A DNA stretch of 25,519 bases, taken from NCBI GenBank assembly GCA_045536155.1, contig JAZSMZ010000046.1, positions 1-25,519 of the forward strand. Reading direction: 5' to 3'. Position 1 is the first letter of the stretch, and every line of letters starts with the position of its first letter. The notes under the pieces are model-generated. The model was given only the letters and a program-made list of their open reading frames with translations, did no database searches and was not told where the DNA came from. Made by a program: the position numbers and the translations under genes. This stretch comes from JAZQNC01 sp045536155. GTDB taxonomy: Bacteria > Bacillota > Clostridia > Oscillospirales > CAG-272. Shown in pieces: positions 6,963 through 13,079 of this stretch.

Positions 6963-7802
6963 TCACTTATTGATTGCCTCGATAAGCTGGGGAAGCGCCT
7001 GCTCGAACTTGACTCCGTACCAATGGTCGTCGTCGCCGACAGTCTTTTCGATGGATGCGAGAACGAAATCTGCGGCGATCGATGCCGATTTAACGAGGTC
7101 GTGTCCGCGCATGAGCGAGCCAACAAATGCAGATGCATAGCAGTCGCCGGTGCCGTGATAGCTGCGAGAGGAACGGCGGTGGAAGTAGTACTCGATCTTG
7201 CCCGATCTGCAGTCGTAAACGCCGACGCCGTACTGATCATCCGAATAGTACACGCCGGTAAGCACCACGGTCTTGCATCCCATGTCGCCAAGCTTTTTGA
7301 GAAGGTCAAGAACGTAGCTTTCGTCGTATTCGGTTTTGTATTCGGTGTCGGTCATGTAGCAAGCCTCGGTTATGTTGGGAAGAACGATGTCTGCCTTCGA
7401 GCAGAGCCATGCCATCTTCTTTGCATAAGCTTCGTCAAAGCCGTAGTAGAGCTTGCCGTTATCTCCCATTGCGGGATCTACGATGCGAAGACCGCCGTCG
7501 GCAAGAAGGTTATTCATAATATAGTCAACTTGATCTATCATTGTCACCGATCCGAGGTATCCCGTATAGACGGCGTCAAACTTGATCTCCTCTTTTTGCC
7601 AGTGTGCGGCGATCGCGGGGAAATCATCGGACACGTCGCGCACGGTAAAGCCGGAAAAACCGCCCGTGTGAGTGGAGAGGATCGCCGAGGGCAAAATTCC
7701 CGCTTCGACTCCGCAAGCAGAAACGATGGGGAGGGCAACGGTCATCGAGCACTGTCCCACGCAGGAAATATCCTGGATCGTTAAGATTCTTTTGTTGGTC
7801 AT
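6963..7802 (-). CDS. Pyridoxal/pyridoxamine kinase (PfkB-like, PdxY/PdxK family)
   Basis: ATP-dependent kinase of the ribokinase fold that phosphorylates pyridoxal, pyridoxamine or pyridoxine in vitamin B6 salvage. 279 residues. STHTGGF (43-49) is the substrate-side segment, GYLGS is at 81-85, DPAMGDNGK at 109-117 and LPNITEA at 131-137. HGTGD (216-220) holds the anion hole and catalytic aspartate D220. The sequence resembles proteins annotated as pyridoxamine kinase in Clostridia more than enterobacterial PdxY. It has its own consensus promoter, and its ~70-nt leader contains three 14-bp iterons that look like an operator. Start ATG 7802 lacks a strong Shine-Dalgarno (GGCAGG at a distance of about 9-10 nt is the best). 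Confidence 0.92.
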   Translation of the reverse strand: MTNKRILTIQDISCVGQCSMTVALPIVSACGVEAGILPSAILSTHTGGFSGFTVRDVSDDFPAIAAHWQKEEIKFDAVYTGYLGSVTMIDQVDYIMNNLLADGGLRIVDPAMGDNGKLYYGFDEAYAKKMAWLCSKADIVLPNITEACYMTDTEYKTEYDESYVLDLLKKLGDMGCKTVVLTGVYYSDDQYGVGVYDCRSGKIEYYFHRRSSRSYHGTGDCYASAFVGSLMRGHDLVKSASIAADFVLASIEKTVGDDDHWYGVKFEQALPQLIEAINK

Positions 7803-7828
7803 TTGTAGGCACCTGCCATTTTTAAATT

Positions 7829-7870
7829 ATGCAAAATTTGCCATGCAAAAAATGCCATGCAAAATTTGCT
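7829..7870 (-). promoter_or_regulatory. Three 14-bp iterons at the start of the kinase transcript
   Basis: Plus-strand units: ATGCAAAATTTGCC (7829-7842), ATGCAAAAAATGCC (7843-7856) and ATGCAAAATTTGCT (7857-7870), head to tail without gaps. Units 1 and 3 contain the odd palindrome GCAAAATTTGC. The array begins at the predicted transcription start (~7870), ends about 26 bp before the ATG, and adjoins the -10 box. This layout suggests a repressor or autoregulator binding site. Confidence 0.75.
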
Positions 7871-7876
7871 ATTTGC

Positions 7877-7905
7877 ATTATATCATCGAGCTTTTTTTAT
7901 GTCAA
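7877..7905 (-). promoter_or_regulatory. Promoter of the pyridoxal kinase gene
   Basis: Minus strand: -35 TTGACA (7900-7905), 17 bp, -10 TATAAT (7877-7882) with TGA upstream. This is a perfect sigma-A consensus at both boxes. Confidence 0.9.
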
Positions 7906-7929
7906 TGATGAATTTTTAAATTTTTAATG

Positions 7930-7958
7930 TTGCAAATTTATAATTTTTGTGATATACT
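7930..7958 (+). promoter_or_regulatory. Promoter reading toward the small membrane protein
   Basis: -35 TTGCAA (7930-7935), 17 bp, -10 TATACT (7953-7958) with TGA upstream. It is divergent from the kinase promoter and would start RNA near 7965, leaving a ~100-nt leader before the ATG at 8066. Confidence 0.65.
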
Positions 7959-8065
7959 GTACAATGTATAGCTACGCGGCGCAAACTCCGCTTATATTAA
8001 ATAATATTAATGATGGAAAATCGCGCGTAAGTGAGTACAAATCACCTAAGTGGGACGGTAACAGC

Positions 8066-8233
8066 ATGAAAGGTGCATCTTTTATAATTGCAATTTTGAT
8101 GAATTTTTCATCGCTCTCGATCTTTGTGTCGGCATCGGGCGCAAACAATGCCGCCGGCGGCAATCAATACATCATGTATCTGATCGCTGCTGTTGCCTTT
8201 ATCGTCACGGCGATAGTTATGAGAAGAAAATAA
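8066..8233 (+). CDS. Small membrane protein, 55 residues, unknown function
   Basis: Not recognised. Residues 4-22 form a hydrophobic segment that could be a signal peptide or first membrane helix, ending near VSASGANNAA. A polar GGNQ linker follows, then a second membrane helix (~35-51) and a basic RRK tail. The layout (export signal, short exposed part, C-terminal helix, positive tail) resembles a small membrane-anchored protein. The open frame extends up to 7949, but the promoter at 7930-7958 excludes that start. The ATG at 8066 is preceded only by GGGACGG, a weak ribosome site, so start and expression are uncertain. Confidence 0.5.
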   Translation: MKGASFIIAILMNFSSLSIFVSASGANNAAGGNQYIMYLIAAVAFIVTAIVMRRK

Positions 8234-8636
8234 TAAAACGATTAGTTCTGCACAATCCCTCGATGCGCCAAACGGGGGTCCAGGGGATTGAGAGCGCAAG
8301 CTCTCACCCCCGGCAGGGTTGATCAAGGGCACGAAGCCCTTGATTTCCTTCTCTAAAGCAACACGCTTTGCGCGTTGCTTCCAAAAATTCGCCTCCTGTT
8401 TCGTTACGAACAGGTTTTGCGATTTCATCGCAAAATCGGCGAATTTTCCAAGAAGCTCGCTTGTGAGATTCTTTGCGGCCGGGGAGCACAATGAAAATTG
8501 AAAAATCTTTGATTTTTCTTCCTTCTTCATATCATCGCAAGTTTTTCGAAAATCACACCTGAAGGCCGAACGTTTTTGGAGACTTTTCAAAATTGAGCTG
8601 CAATTTCCTCACATAGCAGATGAAAGGAATGGCATC
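8234..8636. repeat. Hairpin-rich non-coding spacer with structured repeat copy 3
   Basis: No convincing gene in ~400 bp. Successive hairpins: GAGAGC-GCAA-GCTCTC (8290-8305), TCAAGGGC/GCCCTTGA (8323-8343), AAGCAAC/GTTGCTT (8356-8380). Then a three-way junction: outer stem AAAATTCGCC/GGCGAATTTT (8384-8393 / 8438-8447, perfect 10 bp), arm 1 CCTGTT/AACAGG (8395-8414) and arm 2 TTTTGCGAT/ATCGCAAAA (8415-8435, perfect 9 bp). A further hairpin GAAAAATC/GATTTTTC lies at 8500-8518. The fold order is the same as in copies 1 and 2, but the conserved flank block is missing. Confidence 0.8.
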
Positions 8637-8930
8637 ATGCTGCATTTTGGCGTACTTGAAATTGAAACACCTCTCTTTTTGGCAATAGTAACCGTTTTGA
8701 TGATGCTTTTACAGCTTCTTCTCTGCTTTAAAGCCAAAAGAAAAATGATAAAATTTCTCCCCATCATCACCTTTGCGGCAATTACAGCAATTTGTTTGGC
8801 ACTTGCCCCCTTTTTCGATGGGTGGGATCTTGTTGGCATTGTCTTTATTGCTATCTGCGCCGCCGTTGTTGCTCTCGCGTGTACAGCGATGCTTGCCTTT
8901 TTTGCTATCATTAAGAAAATAAAAAAATAA
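8637..8930 (+). CDS. Small integral membrane protein, 97 residues, unknown function
   Basis: Not recognised. Three hydrophobic helices are evident: ~11-30 (PLFLAIVTVLMMLLQLLLCF), ~41-60 and ~65-91. A basic stretch KAKRKM follows helix 1 and the lysine-rich tail KKIKK follows helix 3. By the positive-inside rule the C-terminus is probably cytoplasmic. AAAGGAA lies about 9 nt before the ATG, a good ribosome site. The stop is 38 bp before purD and no terminator separates them, so the two may be co-transcribed. No catalytic motif was seen. Confidence 0.75.
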   Translation: MLHFGVLEIETPLFLAIVTVLMMLLQLLLCFKAKRKMIKFLPIITFAAITAICLALAPFFDGWDLVGIVFIAICAAVVALACTAMLAFFAIIKKIKK

Positions 8931-8967
8931 AACACATATATACAACACCGAAAGGACGTACATCGAA

Positions 8968-10236
8968 ATGACAATACTTGTAGTCGGAGGCGGCGGACGC
9001 GAACACGCCGTTGTTAAGAAATTATCTGAAAGCCCTCGCTGCACAAAGCTCTATGCCGCGCCCGGAAACGCCGGCATCGCGGCAATGGCCGAATGTCTGC
9101 CCATCAAGGCGACCGACATTGATGCAATCGTTGCAGCTGCAATCGAAAAGAAATGCGACCTCGTTTTCGTAACCCCCGACGATCCGCTTATGCTTGGATG
9201 CGTCGACAAGCTCGAAGCTGCAGGAATCCGCGCGTTCGGACCTCACAAATGTGCCGCCGAGCTCGAGGGATCGAAGGCGTTCGCCAAGAGCATGATGAAA
9301 AAATACGGCATCCCCACCGCCGATTATGAGATATTCTCCACCTCCGCCGAGGCGATAGCTTACGTCAAGGCGCAGAACAAGTATCCTACCGTTGTCAAGG
9401 CCGACGGACTTGCCCTCGGCAAGGGCGCGATCATCGCGCAAAACGAGGCCGAGGCAACCGACGCCATCCGCAGCATCATGGACGACCGAGTATTCGGCGA
9501 TTCGGGCAGCAGAGTTGTTATCGAAGAATTCATGACCGGTCCCGAGGTCACCGTACTCTCCTTTGTGGACGGCAAGACCGTCGTTCCGATGGTATCTTCG
9601 CAGGACCACAAGCGCGCATACGACAACGATATGGGTCCCAACACGGGCGGCATGGGCGCATTCTCTCCCTCGCCGATATACGACGATGCGCTAGCCGAGA
9701 GATGCATGAACGAGATCTTCCTTCCTACCGTCAACGCAATGAACGCCGAAGGCCGCACCTTCAAGGGCGTTATCTACTTCCAGCTCATGGTTACCCCCAC
9801 AGGTCCCCGCGTGGTTGAATACAACGCACGATTCGGCGATCCCGAGACGCAGGCGGTCCTTCCCCGACTCAAGACCGACCTTGTCGACATCATCGACACC
9901 GTTATCGACGGCAAGCTCGACGAGATAAACATCGAGTGGCACGAGGGCGCTTCCTGCTGCGTAGTTATCGCATCGGGCGGATATCTCGTAAAATACGAAA
10001 AGGGATTCGCAATTTCGGGCATCGACGAGGCAAACAAGCTTGATAATACCTTCGTTTATCACGCAGGCACCGCTTTCGGCGCAAACGGCGAATTCGTCAA
10101 TGCGGGCGGACGCGTGCTCGGCGTCACCGCAGTGGGCGACAGTCTTGAAAATGCAATCGACAAGGCTTATGAAGCGGTTGAAAAGATCTCCTTCAAGGAT
10201 TCCTTCTACCGTCACGATATAGGTAGAAAAAAATAA
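8968..10236 (+). CDS. purD: Phosphoribosylamine-glycine ligase (GAR synthetase)
   Basis: ATP-grasp enzyme for the second step of de novo purine synthesis, joining glycine to phosphoribosylamine. 422 residues, the normal length for a monofunctional PurD. The N-terminal domain starts VVGGGGREHA (5-14). GPHKCAAELEGSKAFAK opens the ATP-grasp part, VKADGLALGKGA is the ATP loop, NTGGMGAFSPSP is the family signature, and VEYNARFGDPETQAVLPRL holds the metal-binding E/N residues. AAAGGA precedes the ATG at a slightly long spacing (~12 nt). It stands apart from other pur genes here and is followed 35 bp later by an RpiR-family regulator. Confidence 0.98.
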   Translation: MTILVVGGGGREHAVVKKLSESPRCTKLYAAPGNAGIAAMAECLPIKATDIDAIVAAAIEKKCDLVFVTPDDPLMLGCVDKLEAAGIRAFGPHKCAAELEGSKAFAKSMMKKYGIPTADYEIFSTSAEAIAYVKAQNKYPTVVKADGLALGKGAIIAQNEAEATDAIRSIMDDRVFGDSGSRVVIEEFMTGPEVTVLSFVDGKTVVPMVSSQDHKRAYDNDMGPNTGGMGAFSPSPIYDDALAERCMNEIFLPTVNAMNAEGRTFKGVIYFQLMVTPTGPRVVEYNARFGDPETQAVLPRLKTDLVDIIDTVIDGKLDEINIEWHEGASCCVVIASGGYLVKYEKGFAISGIDEANKLDNTFVYHAGTAFGANGEFVNAGGRVLGVTAVGDSLENAIDKAYEAVEKISFKDSFYRHDIGRKK

Positions 10237-10271
10237 GAAAATTCGGTAAAACCGATAACAAGAGGTAAAAG

Positions 10272-11129
10272 ATGACAGACAATCTTCTGCAAAAGATCAG
10301 CGACAATATGCCCAATTTATCAAAAGGGCAGCGCGTTATCGGCAAATACATCTGCGAGCATTACGACAAGGCGGCCTACATGACTGCATCAAAGCTGGGC
10401 GAGAGCGTTGGCGTAAGTGAATCGACGGTCGTCCGCTTCGCCGTTGGCATGGGATTTGAGGGTTATCCCGAGTTCCAGAGCGCTCTGCGCGAGCTTATCC
10501 GTACCCGTCTGACTGCCGTTCAGCGCATCGAGATCACCGACGAGCGCATCAGCAAAAACGGCGGACTTGACAGCGTGCTTTCAAGCGATATTGACAAGAT
10601 CAAGTCCACTCTCGAGCATATCGACCGCGAGGCCTTTGATGCGGCGGTCGATGCCCTCATCGGCGCGAGAAATATCTACATCATGGGCGCGCGCACCTCT
10701 GCAATGCTCGCAAACTTCCTGGGCTTTAACCTTAACCTCATATTCGACAACGTCCGCCAGCTCCAGACCACAGGCGGCAACGAAATATTTGAGCAGCTTA
10801 TCCGACTCGGAGAGGACGACGTCGTTTTCGCCATCTCCTTCCCCCGATATTCGAAGCGAATCGTTAACGCGCTCGAATATTCAAAAAGCTGCGGTGCAAA
10901 GATAATCGGTCTTACCGACAGCAATTCTTCGCCCCTGGCGCAGAGCGCCGACTATCTGCTTACTGCGCAGAGCGATATGGCATCCTTTGTCGACTCGCTC
11001 GTTGCACCCCTCTCGCTCATCAATGCGCTTATCGTTGCCATCGCATCGAAAAAGAAAAACGAGCTTTCCGAGACCTTCACCCGTCTTGAGGACATCTGGC
11101 GCGATTACGACTTTTACGACAAAAACTAA
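10272..11129 (+). CDS. MurR/RpiR-family transcriptional regulator (HTH + SIS)
   Basis: Sugar-phosphate-responsive DNA-binding regulator. 285 residues. The N-terminal RpiR-type helix-turn-helix (1-77) includes TASKLGESVGVSESTVVRFAVGMGFEGYPEF, a close match to the family pattern. A C-terminal SIS domain (~125-255) includes IYIMGARTSAMLANFL and VFAISFPRYSKRIVNALEYSK, typical of phosphosugar binding. The ATG follows AGAGGT. It lies 35 bp after purD with no terminator, suggesting one transcript; its target is unknown. The nearest sugar-related genes in view are the aldolase and the acetyltransferase, but no direct link is visible. A structured repeat begins right after its stop codon. Confidence 0.95.
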   Translation: MTDNLLQKISDNMPNLSKGQRVIGKYICEHYDKAAYMTASKLGESVGVSESTVVRFAVGMGFEGYPEFQSALRELIRTRLTAVQRIEITDERISKNGGLDSVLSSDIDKIKSTLEHIDREAFDAAVDALIGARNIYIMGARTSAMLANFLGFNLNLIFDNVRQLQTTGGNEIFEQLIRLGEDDVVFAISFPRYSKRIVNALEYSKSCGAKIIGLTDSNSSPLAQSADYLLTAQSDMASFVDSLVAPLSLINALIVAIASKKKNELSETFTRLEDIWRDYDFYDKN

Positions 11130-11337
11130 CCGCTAGCGCGGGGCAAAAACGCTCCTGCGGAGGGCACCGCTGGCGCGGGGCGTAAACGGATAGTTGTCAT
11201 CTGTAATCAACATACAGACACCCGAAGATATATCCAGGCAGTGGGATATTTGTTGGTTTTTCTTGCTTGCAAGAAAAATTCATTCTGTAAGAATGAAAAA
11301 CAAATTCCCTAAGAATTTTCGCGTCAGCGAAATTCTT
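11130..11337 (+). repeat. Composite structured repeat, copy 4
   Basis: Starts directly after the rpiR-family stop codon, the same relation as copy 1 has to parA. GC units (11130-11182) are followed by the conserved block (about 11183-11242, with GGATAGTTGTCATCTGTAAT and ATATATCCAGGCAGT). Then a three-way junction: outer stem GGGATATTTGTT/AACAAATTCCC (11243-11254 / 11299-11309), arm TTTTTCTTGC/GCAAGAAAAA (11257-11278, perfect 10 bp) and arm TTCATTCT/AGAATGAA (11279-11297, perfect 8 bp). The side hairpin AAGAATTT...AAATTCTT is at 11311-11337. Arm sequences differ from copies 1-3, yet pairing is kept. Confidence 0.87.
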
Positions 11338-11364
11338 TACACACGAAGATTAGTCTAGGCAAGT

Positions 11365-11503
11365 CCCCTCTCCGTCACGCAGTCGCGTGACAACTCTCCC
11401 AGATGGAGAGGCAAATAAAGGCTCCCGCTCTGGGGGAGCTGTCGCGAAGCGACTGAGAGGGAGAATTTGCACCAATATCGGGAGGGGAGACCCCCCTACT
11501 AAG
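11365..11503. repeat. Chain of GC-rich hairpins ahead of the flavoprotein gene
   Basis: Hairpins GTCACGC-AGTC-GCGTGAC (11374-11391), CTCTCCCA/TGGAGAG (11394-11410), GCTCCC/GGGAGC (11421-11439), GTCGC-GAA-GCGAC (11441-11453) and a G/C-run palindrome GGGAGGGGAGACCCCCC (about 11480-11496). The same chain occurs at 23690-23835 and, shuffled, at 3055-3240. Together with copy 4 it fills the whole 11130-11537 spacer. A TATAAT at 11508-11513 may be a -10 box for the next gene, without a clear -35. Confidence 0.7.
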
Positions 11504-11537
11504 TATTTATAATTCACAAAACTAAACCACACAAAAC

Positions 11538-12761
11538 ATGAACGACTACAACTACAAACCAACAGCTATAGTCATAGGTGCGGGCGCCGCAGGTATGATG
11601 GCGGCAGGACAGCTGCTCGAGCAGGGCGCAGAGGTCACACTCATCGAGAAGATGGACCGAAGCGGACTGAAATTGGGCATCACCGGCAAGGGCAGATGCA
11701 ACGTCACCAACAACTGCGCCGTCTCCGATTTTTTCACAAACGTCCCCCGAAACGGACGTTTTTTGATGAGTGCCGTCAACAATTTTACCCCGAGCGACAC
11801 CATGGCCTTTTTCGAAAGCCTCGGGATCCCGCTAAAAACCGAGCGCGGAAACCGCGTTTTCCCCCAATCGGACAGATCGCTTGACATCGTGCACGCCCTG
11901 CGCCGATATTCGGACAAAGCAAAACACATCCGAGCGCGCGCCGAGCACCTTATAATCGAAGGCGGAGTCTGTGTCGGAGTATCCACTGACAAGGGCGATT
12001 TTTTCGCCGACCGCGTGATAATCGCCACGGGCGGAAAATCCTATCCGCAGACGGGATCGACGGGCGACGGATATAAAATGGCCGAAGAAGCGGGGCATAC
12101 CATCGTCCCTCCCACCCCTTCGCTCGTACCCATCGAGGTCAAGGAAAAATGGTGCACCTCTCTTATGGGGCTGTCCCTTCGCAACGTGTCGGTTCAGCTC
12201 ATCTCGGGATCAAAGGTGATATGCGACGACTTCGGCGAGCTCCTTTTCACCCATTTCGGACTGTCGGGACCGACGATACTGTCGATGTCCTCGCACATGG
12301 CAGAGGGGCAGGATTACACCATCCGCATAGGACTCAAGCCCGCACTCGACGACAAAACGCTCGATGCGCGCATTCTTTCCGATTTTGCGAAGTATCAGAA
12401 TCGAGATTTTGCGAATTCGCTGTCCGACCTGCTTCCGCAAAAGCTGATACCCGTCATCGTCAAGCTCAGCGGTATCGACGGACACACCAAGGTCAATTCG
12501 ATTACCCAGGCACAGCGCCGAAAGCTTTTCGAGCTGCTTCGCGCGCTTGATCTGACCTTCAAGCGCTTCCGCCCCATCGAAGAGGCGATAATCACCTCTG
12601 GCGGAGTCAACGTCAAGGAGATAAACCCCAAAACGATGGAGTCAAAGCTCGTTTCAAATCTCTATTTTGCGGGCGAGGTCATCGACGTCGATGCCTACAC
12701 GGGCGGATTTAACCTGCAGATCGCTTTTTCAACAGCCGTAGCCGCGGCCGCTATATATTAG
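11538..12761 (+). CDS. HI0933-family NAD(P)/FAD-dependent oxidoreductase (BaiN/YhiN type)
   Basis: Flavoprotein of the HI0933 family, often annotated as an aminoacetone-oxidase-like FAD-binding enzyme; the true substrate is not established. 407 residues, the family length. The FAD-binding GAGAAG (14-19), GITGKGRCNVTN (47-58), ATGGKSYPQTGSTGDGY (~163-179) and the C-terminal LYFAGEVIDVDAYTGGFNLQ are all intact. No Shine-Dalgarno is present before the ATG (the upstream 25 bases are A/C-rich), and no alternative start exists before the FAD loop. It may be translated from a short or near-leaderless transcript. A second copy of its last 11 codons lies just downstream. Confidence 0.94.
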   Translation: MNDYNYKPTAIVIGAGAAGMMAAGQLLEQGAEVTLIEKMDRSGLKLGITGKGRCNVTNNCAVSDFFTNVPRNGRFLMSAVNNFTPSDTMAFFESLGIPLKTERGNRVFPQSDRSLDIVHALRRYSDKAKHIRARAEHLIIEGGVCVGVSTDKGDFFADRVIIATGGKSYPQTGSTGDGYKMAEEAGHTIVPPTPSLVPIEVKEKWCTSLMGLSLRNVSVQLISGSKVICDDFGELLFTHFGLSGPTILSMSSHMAEGQDYTIRIGLKPALDDKTLDARILSDFAKYQNRDFANSLSDLLPQKLIPVIVKLSGIDGHTKVNSITQAQRRKLFELLRALDLTFKRFRPIEEAIITSGGVNVKEINPKTMESKLVSNLYFAGEVIDVDAYTGGFNLQIAFSTAVAAAAIY

Positions 12762-12803
12762 TCAATCTTCATACGTCGCGCAAATCCTGCGGTAATCGAG
12801 TGT

Positions 12804-12861
12804 TTTTTCGACAGCTGTAGCCGCATCCGCCATATATTAGCCAATCTTCATGCGCCGCGCA
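12804..12861 (+). pseudogene. Leftover 3' end of a second flavoprotein gene copy
   Basis: Bases 12804-12861 repeat 12725-12782 (end of the flavoprotein gene plus 3' flank) with 50 of 58 bases identical, offset 79. Both encode FSTAVAA-x-AIY followed by TAG. Within these codons four affected codons change synonymously and one changes Ala to Ser. That pattern is what coding divergence under selection leaves, so the downstream copy is probably the tail of a former paralogue or of an allele replaced by recombination. Confidence 0.7.
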
Positions 12862-13063
12862 TGGCTCTCTTTTTCTATTGAACCTCGTAAGCTCGGTTCA
12901 TATCAAAAGAGAAAAAGAAAAATAAATTAAGGGCGCAAGCCCGTTTAACACAAAGATTCGCCCAGGCAGCGGGATATTTGTTGGTTTTTCTTGCTTGCAA
13001 GAAAAATTCATTCGTTCAGAATGAAAAACAAATTCCCCAAGAATTTAGCTCAGCGAAATTCTT
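12862..13063 (+). repeat. Composite structured repeat, copy 5, with extra hairpins
   Basis: Upstream hairpins TGAACC/GGTTCA (about 12880-12901) and GGGC-GCAA-GCCC (12931-12942). Then a shortened conserved block (CCCAGGCAGC, ~12961-12970). The three-way junction follows: outer stem GGGATATTTGTT/AACAAATTCCC (12971-12982 / 13027-13037), arm TTTTTCTTGC/GCAAGAAAAA (12985-13006) and arm TTCATTC/GAATGAA (13007-13025). The side hairpin AAGAATTT...AAATTCTT lies at 13039-13063. Copy 5 is near-identical to copy 4 in the junction but lacks the GC units. It ends 16 bp before the mnmG start. Confidence 0.85.
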
Positions 13064-13079
13064 TGGAAAGGGTCAGAAA

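Noticed and set aside
6837..7784. Plus-strand open frame opposite the pyridoxal kinase
   Set aside because: The kinase on the minus strand has all motifs, promoter and terminator; the plus-strand frame crosses that terminator and the aldolase promoter.
7965..8065. Leader of the small membrane protein as a riboswitch
   Set aside because: Words such as GCAAAC and GGGACG recall the c-di-GMP-I class, but the order and stems do not match it or any other class I know.
12978..13079. Longer N-terminus for MnmG
   Set aside because: The extra codons translate the structured repeat; the ribosome site and family length support ATG 13080.
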